A stretch of 23,542 bases of DNA from contig NW_003154742.1 in NCBI RefSeq assembly GCF_000003605.2, forward strand, positions 17,120 to 40,661, read 5' to 3'. The stretch is from Saccoglossus kowalevskii (lineage: Eukaryota; Hemichordata; Enteropneusta; Harrimaniidae). This document shows positions 1 to 13,000 of this stretch, one piece after another. The notes below the pieces were generated by a model that was not told the DNA's origin, searched no databases, and worked only from the letters and a program-made list of their open reading frames with translations. Every line of letters begins with the position of its first letter. Within the stretch, counting starts at the first letter, position 1. Both the position numbers and the translations under genes were made by a program.

Positions 1-1217
1 TATGTCACTATAGACTTACCACTTACTAAACTCATCCATGTCACTATAAACTTACCACTAACTGAACTCATCCATGTCACTATAGACTTACCACTAACTG
101 AACTCATCCATCTCACTATAAACTTGCCACTAACTGAACTCATCTATGCTACTATAATACCACTTACTAAACTCATCCATGTCACTATAAACTTACCACT
201 AACTGAACTCATCCATGTCACTATAGACTTACCACTAACTGAACTCATCCATCTCACTATAAACTTGCCACTAACTGAACTCATCTATGTTACTATAGAC
301 TTACCACTTACTAAACTCATCCATGTCACTATAAACTTACCACTAACTGAACTCATCTATGTCACTATAGACTTACCACTAACTGAACTCATCCACGTCA
401 CCATAGACTTACCACTAACTAAACTCATCCATGTTACTATAGACTTACCACTAACTGAACTCATCCATGTCACTATAGACTTACCACTAACTAAACTCAT
501 CCATCTCACTATAGCCTTACCACTAACTGAACTCATCCATGTCACTATAGACTCACCACTAACTGAACTCATCCATGTCACTATAGACTTACCACTAACT
601 GAACTCATCCATGTCACTAGACTTACCACTTACTAAACTAATCCATCTCACTATAGACTTACCACTAACTGAACTCATCTATGTCACTATAGACTTACCA
701 CTTACTAAACTCATCCATGTCACTATAAACTTACCACTAACTGAACTCATCCATGTCACTATAGACTTACCACTAACTGAACTCATCCATCTCACTATAA
801 ACTTGCCACTAACTGAACTCATCTATGCTACTATAGACTTACCACTTACTAAACTCATCCATGTCACTATAAACTTACCACTAACTGAACTCACCCATGA
901 CACTATAGACTTAACACTAACTGAACTCATCCTTGTCACTATAGACTTACCACTAACTGAACTCATCCATCTCACTATAGACTCACCACTAACTGAACTC
1001 ATCCTTGTCACTATAGACTTACCACTAACCAAACTCATCCATGTCACTACAGACTTACCACTAACTGAACTCATCCATGTCACTATAGACTTACCACTAA
1101 CTGAACTCATCCATGTCACTATAGACTTACCACTAACTGAACTCATCCATATGTCACTATAGACTTACCACTAACTGAACTCATTCATGTCACTATAGAC
1201 TTACCACTAACTGAACA
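1..1217. repeat. 36-bp minisatellite carrying a splice donor in every unit
   Basis: There are 33 full units plus partial ones at both ends; the array continues past base 1. Units start at 13, 49, 85 and so on. Most are 36 bp; indels make units of 33 bp (157), 34 bp (586) and 38 bp (1124). On the minus strand each unit contains GTTCAGTTAGTG then GTAAGT, the exact end of exon 24 and its donor. Because 36 is a multiple of three, open frames of about 170-183 codons appear on both strands; these are not genes. The array lies in intron 24 of LRRIQ1, starting exactly at the exon border. Confidence 0.98.
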
Positions 1218-1394
1218 CGTCCACTTTCCAATACTTGGGGATCTATACATGGCAAGCTTGGCTCACTTGCGTATCGGCCAAATGCTGTTAAATTATTAGT
1301 TGCAGGATTTGTTGTATTAGCATTGCCACTATGTGGACGGAGACTGGACGTACTTCCATCACTGCTGTAAGGACCAGCTTGTGTGTGAACCCAT
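1205..1394 (-). CDS. LRRIQ1: LRRIQ1 coding exon 24 (last exon in window)
   Basis: Residues 1408-1470. It begins WVHTQAG and ends CIDPQVLESGRVQLV, an excellent match to WLHTQVG and ELDPDVLNGGRVQLV of human LRRIQ1. The human protein continues past VQLV, so splicing is expected here at the perfect donor GTAAGT (1199-1204). Read-through would give three residues and a TAG stop (1193-1195). The exon's last ~20 nt and the donor are the edge of the 36-bp minisatellite that fills 1-1217. A terminal exon with read-through stop is the alternative but is less likely. Confidence 0.92.
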
Positions 1395-4043
1395 CTGAAA
1401 ATTGTAATTTTATTTATAATCGTATACATGTAGTAAAGATTACAATAATGGAACATAACTGTTAAACATAATTAACAGGACCAAGTGTAACACCATAAAG
1501 ACAGTGTTATAAGTAAAATATAAAATATAAAAATGTTGACAGTTCATAAGTAAAAGCTTTGAAGTCAGGAAGCAGGGTCTTACTTGACATCGCAATGCCT
1601 GCTGTCAATTTTGTAATTTTATATTAGATTGTATTTTTTAGTAATTTAGTGATTGTATTTGTTATTTAGTATATTGTGTTTTTGTTTTTTTGTTTTTTAT
1701 ATATATATTTCTCCTTGTACTTTGTGACCATTTTCTTTCCCTCCGGGGATTGTGTAAGAGTCAATAAGTAAATAAATAAATAAATAAATAAATAGTTAAT
1801 ACTACATGGAGAACTTTCTCGTTCTAGTAGGTGAGTGAGCTGTATATATTATTAGATTCCTGTCCGTCCAAGACAAAGTCATTACATTTTTCACAGGAGT
1901 AAATTACTGGGATTCCACTTTTTCTAAAACTGATATAATTTAGGAAATTCAATATAAAATGTTGACACTCATTGTGCACAATGACAAATGCAATGGATAT
2001 AATGCAGGGTCATACAAAATGCTGTACTGTAGAGATTTGAATTTATCATTGTGACAAGTAGTTGATTGCACATTATATAATATATTTTAAGGAAGCTAGG
2101 TACACATGTTTGCTGACATCATCTTTATTTATTAGTTGCATTGACCTGTATTTGACAAACTTAGTGTTTACTTTAGTGTGATTTCTATGTTTGGGGGTTA
2201 AGTTCAGCTAAGCACCAACGATTCTGAAGTGCGGAAAATCTGAATGACTATATAGCCATGAAATCTGCTAATAGGACAATCAGTTTTGTCATCGTTGTAC
2301 TATGTTTCGATACCGAATTGTTACAAACATGAAAGATGTAAAATACTTTCTCTCTCAACTTTCTTATCTGCCATTTCTTGACAAAGATCGTACTTCAACA
2401 TCAATAAAAGTCTTCAGAGTTGTGCTCACCATTGCTAATATTCAAAATTTCAAAAACTTTTCAGCAGTACCGCACAACATTTTGTGTTTGTGTCAGACCA
2501 AAAAACTATAAACTTGTAACAATGATGGATTCTAGCTGTATCTGATGTGTAGCATATTTAACAATACTGTACTTACTCAAACACCATATCTTTTTTGTGT
2601 TGTTTCTCTTGGCGATTTTCTGTCTCTATAAAAGTTTGAATTTGTTGTTTAGCTGGAAAGAAAATACAGCAATGCATAAAATTTTCGCTGACAGAAAAGT
2701 TCACAATTTGACCATTTAGTGGCATTCACAGGGACTAGATTTTACTGAATACCTATAAAATTTCCTGATTTTCCAACACACGTTTCAACAATAGAGACTA
2801 GATCAAAAAAATTCTAATTTTTTACCATCACAATCAAAGAATTCATATCTTCCCGACAGCAAAAGAACACCAAGCATTATACCAACCTTTGAAATAGTCT
2901 TTCCTCCCTGCCTGCTTCCTAACTGGAGGGTGAACATTCTTGTTGGTTTCTTGTAGTTTCTTAAATAATTCATATTTCTTCTGAGGGTCTATGGAACACA
3001 ACAAGATGCATGTTGAATCATTACAAAAGAAAAGTAAACAAGTAAGCAGCATGCCCCCAAAAGCCGTGGATCTGCTGTGATGCAACTTGTTATGCTAATT
3101 CACTGGCGTGAAACAGGAAATCGTACATTGATATAGTTATCTTAAAAAACATCTTTCTATACTTACAGAATTTGTAATTTACTAAAAAAAATAATAAGGA
3201 AAACTATGGAACACAATATTTTCATTTGTGCCTTAAGTATCCCACACAGCCACATACAATTGTTTTTGTTTTTTCATGAGGATCTCTCTCTCCAGCAGTC
3301 AACAAACTGACTCAACTTGATTTTGACGACTCCATTTTGACTAAGGATTCCTACAAAATCAGACTTAAGGGCACACTGCAAGGTATTGCATTACAGAATG
3401 ATGTAGTTATGAATGCAACATGTAGATGAAGCATTGGTGGAGTGGCTCATTAGATAGATCACATATTATTATTCTGATTTACATGAACACACTTTCACTG
3501 TTTAGTACTACCGGTACTACTAGAAGAAAATGCATTATAGTCAACAAATAAAATAATACCTATTATTTTCTTTTTCCTTTGCATTTTCTTTGCCCGTTTT
3601 AACATTAGTTCTGCAGTTGAAGAATCCTTAAAACCCCTAGAATTAGAATGGTGATGAAACAATTCAATGTCAACGTTTGCTTCACGAATGAACTTGACTC
3701 AATGTTGCACTAGCAATACTGATAATTGTCTATTTTGAAATGAGACATATCCAATATATGGCCATCCATTTTATGGCAGTCAGGGATTGGGATCACATCT
3801 TTCCATGACCTGAACGATCATTGATATATTTTTTTTTTATTGATACATGTATCATAGTACGTATATGGAGAATAGACAAGCACACACAAAAAGCGAAACA
3901 AAATGGTCATTAGTTGGCCCCATCAAGTTATGAATGTATGGTCTTCAGAAAAACATAGACATGTTGAAACAACATGTATTAAAGACATATACAGCAGTCA
4001 GTGGGGCATACCGGTATTTGGTTAGATCACACAACAAAATGGT

Positions 4044-4095
<52 letters not shown>

Positions 4096-7000
4096 TGAAC
4101 CCTTGTGTCTTTTATCAATACAATTGTTTAACAAGATCAGGCAGATTACATAAAAAAAAATTGTTTCTTGCAAAAAATAGCAAAATAATTGTGTGTTTTT
4201 TTCAAAACATCAGTATGGTTATTCGGAATGAGCACTATATAACAAATACAATTGATATATACATAAATGCCAGTGTATATTTTTGAACACCACAGGTGAT
4301 AGTTATATTACTTACCATTCCTCACTGAGTTTATCCTGTTTACTAGAAGCATGTGTCCTGGGTGAAAATCCAGTGTCTCCACTCAGGCTAGAACCTGGAG
4401 GTAAAGGGGGCCTGCCCATGGGAGTAATCCGGCCTCCTCGGTTGTCAACAAGAGGAGAGTTAGCACCCCTCCAGGCATTCCTGGGAGGGTGTGGTTGCAC
4501 TGGAGGTGTTGGTGGGAGCACAGGGTGGTTCATAGGAAGTCGTGGAGTCTCAGGTGGAACCCAGCCTTGATCAAAGTTTTCCTAGAGAGACAAGAGAAAT
4601 TCACATCATGATGAATCTCTGAGAATACAGATAAGGTTGAAGCATCAAAAGTACTGATTAATCTACAACAGCACTGTTACCTCATTAAATTCAAAGGAGG
4701 ACAGATCAACCTCTCCGAATAACACATCATCGTCTTCATCAAATCTAACAGTTCCCCTGAATTCAGAAATTCTACGTCTGATGTAGCAGCCTCTCCACCA
4801 TGCCTGTCATCAATGGGAAAGAATGAAACAAATGAACTTTCGTTAAACATACTATTTTGTACTTCAATAAATGTACCATATATTACAACTGATGCTGTAA
4901 ACTGAGATTTTAGGATTTTATGGCATTCATGAAAATAAAATTCTGCAAAAGTCACTGGCACTCAATGTTTTTCACTACAAAATTTTACAACTTTAATTTG
5001 ACTCACAAAAATGTGTCTCTGGTTTCTTGGTTTACAGTAAATCTTGTATGCATGCTTTTACAGATTTCATAGTATGCTTTCAATCCAGAAAATATCATCT
5101 CGTCTTTGAACATTTTTTTTATGACAAAAACATAATATTTAGACTTGATTGAGGGTTGTGAAGTAGAGTAGTTGTACCAAACTACAGAAAATACCTGTAT
5201 CGTTGTTGCAGCCATGTATTCCAATGGTGATTCATTAAGCTGGTTTGCCATAGCATTCTGTACATTTATGTGTGTAATCGTCTGTTCTCTATTAGATGGG
5301 TAAGATGACACTGGCGCAGCATCCTGATTTCTAATAATGTGGTGATGTGCTAGCTGTTTTCTGACTTGACACCCTCTCCAGTACGACTGTATCACTGTTG
5401 CTGCAAACCATTTTTGCATGTGTATGTCAATCTCACTGCGAACACAGTAACCTCGCCATGCTGCTTGGATCTTGGTTGCCGCACTGCAAACAAAAGACAA
5501 TCTATTCATATAAGGCTCCTATCTATGCATTTAATATATGTTTGAAAATCTTCACGGCATAGATATGTATAAGACAATTTAAGATTGAAATGTACAGAAA
5601 CACTGATGTACAAACCCACTGGTACTGAATCATATATCATGTTCGTCATACACTTTGGAATTAACACAGAATTCACGATTGTGTGTTGTTCTCAATCCAT
5701 GAAACAATCTTTTAAAACACAATCGTTAAGACAGCATGAATGGACAGGCAAGGTCAAGTTTAAGTCAGCATACTTACACATGGAACTGCTCTTCACCATC
5801 ATGCTCCATTTTCTTTCCAACCATGTCAGCCGTCACAGTGAATGTCACCTGCTTATCTGGTTTATTCTTGGTAGTACTTGTGTAAAGCTCTTCTGATGAG
5901 TCAGCCATGGTGCTATCCACAGCGAGTTCCCCATACTCGTGTGTGTATCTGTGTTGAACAGCTAACTCATACACTTCATTGAAATGCTGTGATTTCAAAT
6001 CAAGTATTCTGTTCATATTCCCTTGGTGTCTCTGCCTGGCTTCCCTAAAGGATAGAGATAATTATTATCACTTGGTATTTAAAAAAAACATTGAATCCAT
6101 CAGCAGCTATTAAAATCTATAATGCCAAGGTTTTCATGTCACCTTCTTGACTTTCTCAGGCTGCCAATGCACATGAACTACATGCATACTCTGCCATAGA
6201 TGTCACATCCAATATTTGGGAATACTTTTTATGTGTTGTGAAACCATGATATTACTATATGAACTACTTTCATTGGATTAGCCACAGCTTTATGAAACAT
6301 ATGACAATTATCTCATCATATATATCTTAAAATTCTCATCTGAATTTTGCTATTTGATTGATTGTGAAGACAAGTAGTACATTGTATATAAAATAAAGTA
6401 AAATAAAAACATCAATGCTGGCACGCTACAGAGCAACGTTGTCGGATCCAAGTTTAAAAGTTGAATATGCCCTGATATGTACCCACTGATATATTTGTTA
6501 TAACAATTTTTCCTCAGAAGATTCTTTGGTTATACATGCTACATGCAAAATAGCAAATTTGATCAGTTTAAGCATTCATGCGACACAAATGCCCCAAATT
6601 GTGGCGATTTTTGCTGAAAATCTAAGGCGGTGGCAAATCCATGTGACTGATCAAAATTATTTTAATAATTAGCTTTTTCATAATAAGCTTCTGCCATACA
6701 TTCTACATGCAAAATATCAAGTTGATCGGTTGAAGTATTCCTGAAAAACAAATGCCCCAAGATGGCGACCAAACCATGTGACTGATCAAAATTATTTTTA
6801 TTTTTCCCCTAAGAAGCTATGGCCCTATATGCTACATGCCAAATATCAAGTTAATTGGTAATGAAAAACAAATACTTTAATACATACTTAGATAAAAAGT
6901 ATTAGTATGTCTGACTTACTGTATCTGCTTTCTGTGTTTTGTTTGAAGGTTATCTTGTAATTTAACTTGGGAATGACACATGGCTTCAAAGCTTGATAAT

Positions 7001-10000
7001 AATCGAAACTGGTCGGCTGATGATTTAGGATTCAAGTCTTCGGAGTCAAGCCTCTGTAACCATGGTAACTGAGATACGATGACTGATCTGCAATGTAATA
7101 AAATATGGTTATCTACAGGAAGGTCCCACTACAAGAGTAATGTATACGAGTGAATAAGAGTAACTAAATCAGTCTTGACCCAGTGATAATTCTTGAAATA
7201 AATTGCTATGAGTGTAAATTTCATGAGCGAGAAATGTACCTGTATTTAGTTTCTTCTGTAACCGGGTTACCTTGAACCACTAAATCTTGCAATCTGTAAC
7301 ATTCACTGATACCCGACGTGACGCTAGCAACATCTGACAACAAAATGAAATAAAGTGGTCTAATTGTACAACGTAAAGTGGTCATTTTTCTTCTGATTCA
7401 TTCTCTACATATTATTGCGCCTGGTGACAATTCCCGACAGTGAATACCACTGTTGTCTCTACATGTCTGGGACTATATGACAGGATGTGTGACTATTTTC
7501 CAATCATAAACAGTATAATCCTAAAGTACTCATGGCTTATTCCATTACAAATTGCATTCATATGACTAGAATATCATGCAACCGTAATCCACAATGTCCT
7601 TTATTCTACACCAACATCCCTTTATACAAAGCCAAGGCCATTTGAATGTCAATCTGTGAATTATTTTAAGTAAATGTGTAATGTTTACATTTATTGACAC
7701 AAAATTACATATGGTTAGAAAATTCTGATGAGCACAAATGAGATTTGTAGAGGTAACTTGCAGCTTTGCTGGAAAAGTCCCTATTAATGTTCCTATAACC
7801 TCAAATCAAATTCTCCTAGCAGTGACTGCAAATAAGATTCATACAGATAATTTACAATGTCCTTTGTATAGTCACAAGAACGTTGCAATATGAAAACAGA
7901 CGAAAACTTAGTACGTACGTAGGCATAGTACGTACCTAGACAAAAATTAATCAGTCCAAAAGTGGCGCCAGGGGAAGTGAGATTGTCACTAAATGAAGCA
8001 AATCATTTTCATAATATTACTAACATCATTTGATAGCACCTATAACAAATCCCTCACTACAGTGTATATTGAAATTTTCATAGGGAGTTTGCTATTGAAC
8101 TTCCTGTACGAATCTTGTTTGCACCTGCTGTAACATGAATTAGTTCAAAAAATGCTTATGTTTATCTTTGAAGAAACAAAAGTTGATAATTTGTGTAAAA
8201 TACAAGCACGAAATTCATTACTCACCATCTATACAGTTATGGCTGATGTCCAGTCTTTTTAACAGTAAACAGTTGGAAAGGGACGGAATTGTAGTTAAAC
8301 TGAGAAGAAAATAATAACATCAATCAGCAACGTTTGGTAAACATAAACAAAGAGTTCTGGAATTGGGTACTCAAGTAACTACACAAGTAACAAACTTCTA
8401 CCACTTTCCTTGCAAGTTGCAGTAGTTGGACTTGGTAGTAGTAGTATTTGGTATTGTGTTGGATAGTGTGTACAGCAGTGATTTCATGACTTGCCTGTTT
8501 TGACTGACTGATAGGTGTTCCAGTAATGGCAACCATGCCTTGGAGAGGTTTTCTAATGAACTTAAACTATTGTCATCTAAAAATAATTGCCGTAACAACA
8601 CATGGTTCTTTAAAAGAGGAGGCTGAAAAAAAGATATACAATATTATAAGTAAATATTATTTGTATGCAGTAAGCATTGTATATGAACTGAAACAAAGAT
8701 GCACAGTTTGTATGTTGCTTTCACCAGTCCAGGTTTATTAAATCAGCCAGTGAATAATGGTTATCCTATTTTTTTATTTATATTTTTTTATGGTTATTTA
8801 CTTTTCATACAAAGCAATAAACTGGGTAAAATCCAATTCTGGATCTGCTACTGAATAATCTGAAAACACACACAAAGATTACATTTGCAAATACTCACTG
8901 TTTTAACCTTTTGGATGTTCAAGACAACGTTTTTCACTTGCAGTTTTTCCCAATTTTTTTTCCATTTTGTTTATCAAAACCAAAATTATGTCCATCGCAC
9001 AAAAATTACAGCCACAAATAATAGTCAGTTATCATTGAAAATAAAGCCCCATAATCCACCTTACCTCTTGTAGATTATTTCCTGTTAAATTCAAAGTCTT
9101 CAAAAGGCAGCATTTTTCCAATTCCTGTACATTGTTGAGGTGATTATGAGACAAATCCAATATATGAACGGATGGTGTACAATTCATACCCCTGGTGCTG
9201 ATCAGCTGATTGTGATCCAGTAACAGTCTGGTAAGTTTACTACAGGAATCTAATCCACCTGTAATTGAGGGATAAAAAAAACGTATCCGACTTCATTCTA
9301 TCATGTATGTATCACTTGTCACTACACATTATGTACAAATACTGTGATTCTTGCTAGTATGGAGCAAATGATTTGCTGGTTAACTGTACAAGGTAAATCA
9401 AATTAATCCAATCAGTTTACAGGAAACAACAACGCTATAGAAAGTCATGATGGTTGTGTTTTGCCTTGTGTGCAGTGGTTGGTTGACAAAAATAAAATAA
9501 TGATTTTGTTTGCTGCTACATGTATCAAAGGACAATAATTGTCGTGAAACACATTTTTGAAATTTTGTGTGAACAAACAATGCATGGGTACATGAGTTCT
9601 ATATGTCACAAAGGATTATTATATCAAACATTTAATAAATATACATAATTTATACTGTATATGTTTGTGTTTCAGTTTCATAAAAGTTTGTGCTTCAGTT
9701 TAATAAAAGTTTTTGCTTCAGTTTGACATACAAATACTGGTTGAAACCAAATTTTAACATAATGAGTCATGTTACACCAGCCATTAGTGATAGTGGGGGA
9801 ACAGATGTAATATCATGCCATCATGTCTCAACAGTAACAAGGTAGTAAAATATCCACTCACCAATTCTAGTTATTCTATTATTTGAGAAGTCAGCAACTC
9901 TAAGATCAAGGCATCCATCTAATCCATGAATACTACTAAGGCAGTTATTTGACATCTGAACTTCTTGTAGTTTTTGTAAATCTTGGCAATTCAAACACTC

Positions 10001-13000
10001 AACTTTATTATGCTGAAGAGTAGATTTATATATTTTGTATGAGACAAATAATTATTGAATTGAAATGCACTATCACCAGTGACAAGCACTGTCCCAACAG
10101 TTTAATTTCCACTTGCTTGAAATTTTTGCAATTTTGATGAATTAATGAACAAAATCAAATTGAATCAAAGCATATATAAACAAGGGACAATTTGCTAAAT
10201 CGAAAAAAAAAGTGACAACAAACAAGTTTTTCTCCGATTGATCTGACTATTAGGTGTTAGGGTCGGATAACCAATCAGACACAATCTTGTAAGTAAGTAG
10301 GTTCCATATTGACCCCCAGTAAAATTTTCAGTATGACAAAGATATCTGGATTCTCACAATTGAATAGTGAGATATTAAAATTCCTAGCAATATCAGTTTG
10401 GATAACATAAAGTTTCTAACAAAGTTTACTGAAAGTTTATATATATAATGTATCTAAAAATAAATGCAATACCGAAGGTATTACACATAAAGGTTTACAC
10501 ATAAAAACTATACTAGCATGATTTTTACAGGTGAACACTTGTGAAATCATAGTGGCTATAATAATGTAGGTCTCCAAGGCTTCAACAGTAAATAATTTCA
10601 ATATTTTTGCACTGGTCAAACCATGGCAAAGAGAGAATGGATGCTCCCAAACACAGCCATGGATCAAGTGCTATCTGCTTCCACAGATTTTCAATGAGAT
10701 CAGTTGCTCTCAACAGCTACTTGACCACATCACAAAATCCACATTAAAAAGGAGTGGTCGTCGTGCTGCGCATGTGTGACATTTGCGTTGATAAACATTG
10801 ATTTTCCCACAATCCAATACGCTCTTCTAATGAAAATTACAAGTATGAGGTTTGACCAGGGTGCGACTTGCACTAATTACCGCCGGTGACTCCTTCAATA
10901 CTTTCCAATCACCTAAAAATACCTAATTAAAGCTTGGTAACGTCTCGGTTTGTACTCATTGATCTGCGCAACAGCCAAATTCGCCATCTTTGTTTATATG
11001 AGACCCATATATCTCGCTCATGTGTGGCGCGACGACTACCGCCCTTTGAGTTTATTCACAATACAGATGACAATGTAAAACCTACCTGTAAATTCAAATG
11101 TTGCAATTCTTTACAACTGTTCATACCATCAGTTGACACAATACCACACTGTACAAGTGAAATTGATCTAACTAATGGACAGTGTTGTAAGCTACACATA
11201 TTGCAGCCATTCAAACCATGAACTTGAACAGTAATCACCTGAAAACAACAATATCCATTCATTAAATACATTTACTTGTATTATATCGACTTCATTTCTT
11301 TAAACCACTTAAGGCCTTGTCTATTTTTGTAACTCCACACGTGGCTTTTTGCCTCTATGTGTATAAAATTTAGTAATCATCAGTAACAGTCATAGATTTT
11401 GTTTCTCATTCAGATTCTAATTGCCACTGAGTGACAGTGTTTTTCTCATGCATATTAGTATAATAACCACAGTTTAGGTTCATGCATATTAAGATCAGTA
11501 ATTTGCACACTTTTTTTAGTGTCAATTACTTCTGAACTTAGAGCTTGGCTAAATGTGAAGATTTGGAATTTTAGAATGAAAGTTCTTTCTTTTGGACACA
11601 CAAACAATCTTGAAAAGTCCCAATACACATTGCCATATAGCGAGGGACTTTCCTATTGGTACTATCAAATAAAAACTATTTGTTATATTTTGTAATTTCA
11701 CTCCCACTTGATTTTGGAGCATTTAATTTTTGTCTTGGTACATACTAGTTGGTATAACTACTTGTCTGTTTTCATTTATATTAAATCCATGCCACAGTAA
11801 CATTCAAATAAACGTTTTGCTTGTCACATTTCTATATTATTATTTCATTATATAAATCAAAAAATGACTGACCACACCTTCAAAAATGCAGTGATTCACA
11901 CCCTGATTCATTGCACATTGTGCAAGTTACACCCGTGTCCCAATCACAACTGTGTATGTTAGTCAAATGAACTAGTTTCAGATTAACTTCTAGAATCGAC
12001 AGAATGTAACAAACCGATCTCTCATCTGATCTGACTGTTATGTATTATGATATGGTAGCCAATCAGGCACAATCTTTTAAACAGCTTTGCAGTGACTCTT
12101 ATGTTGTCCGACATAAAGTCCAGACATAAAGGCTATCCATTGGTACACAAAATTAGTTTCAAATGCCTAGAATTTGCATATGAAAACTACCAACATAGAA
12201 TGTAACCTAGTGTTATTTTTTTTCCTAGATTCTGGTCCAATCACGCTTCCCAAACCATGAATGAAATCACAAAATAGTCAGAACTACCGGTTTATGAACT
12301 TACATCTTGTAAATGCGTATGAGGTGACGATGCTTGCAGTATCTCGTCCTCAGATAACTCTGGTAAATTCTTTGCAGACATTGGTCTTTTTCCTCCCCTC
12401 ACTGGTACATGCCTCCTAGACTTGCTCTTAGACTCACTGATCACTTTACTGAATTCAAATAAAACATTATTTATAGCTTAATAACTATATACATTTGCAT
12501 GTGACTGACTACCATATTCCTTTCATCAACTGGACCAAAAAACAAATAACTATTTTTGTAAAAGGCTGAGTTGTTCTGAGTATGAAATAGATGTGGTAAT
12601 TTTCAACAGAAAAAGTATGAACTAGGGAAACAAAACACAGAAAGACTTCAAGATGTAACTAGTTATATTTCTTGTTTACAAGAAGAACAATCAAGGTGGA
12701 TTGATAGCACATGGATGTGGCCATTTTCTATCAGGTGGTTGAATTGATGAAGAAAAATAAAGAATTTTATTATTAGCAAATAGAAGGATTATTGTATACC
12801 CTAAAGTAAACTAGGTATTGATAAACACAATTTGCAAAAGATGCATAACTAATACATGTATTACATAATGCAGTGGTTCTGGGATGCCAGTCAATATTGT
12901 AAAGGTTGCTAGTATTGTTGATTTCAAATGATCTTGCCACAAGTTTTGTGAATGCCTCCCACCACATATTAGCTATACCGACATTATACTGCTATGCTCA

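Larger units (their letters stand above)
10013..11085 (-). other. LRRIQ1 intron 10
   Basis: It contains one copy of a short dispersed repeat (10225-10295) and a GC-richer ~300 bp block (10746-11047) whose ends are imperfect inverted repeats. Open frames here are not supported as coding. Confidence 0.75.
11239..12303 (-). other. LRRIQ1 intron 9
   Basis: It carries two dispersed repeat copies (11615-11746 and 12015-12085). The remainder is AT-rich and featureless. Confidence 0.75.

Noticed and set aside
124-1162. Open frames of 170 and 183 codons (plus) and 90-107 codons (minus) with 12-residue repeats
   Set aside because: They are a by-product of a 36-bp tandem repeat whose unit length is divisible by three and lacks stops in these frames. 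They lie in an intron and change frame at each indel unit.
1193-1204. Exon 24 as the terminal exon, ending at TAG after VVSL
   Set aside because: The TAG falls just inside a perfect GTAAGT donor, and the family continues past VQLV, so a splice is more likely. Read-through remains a possible minor isoform.
1-1217. CRISPR array
   Set aside because: Units are contiguous with no unique spacers, the context is a eukaryotic intron, and there are no cas genes.
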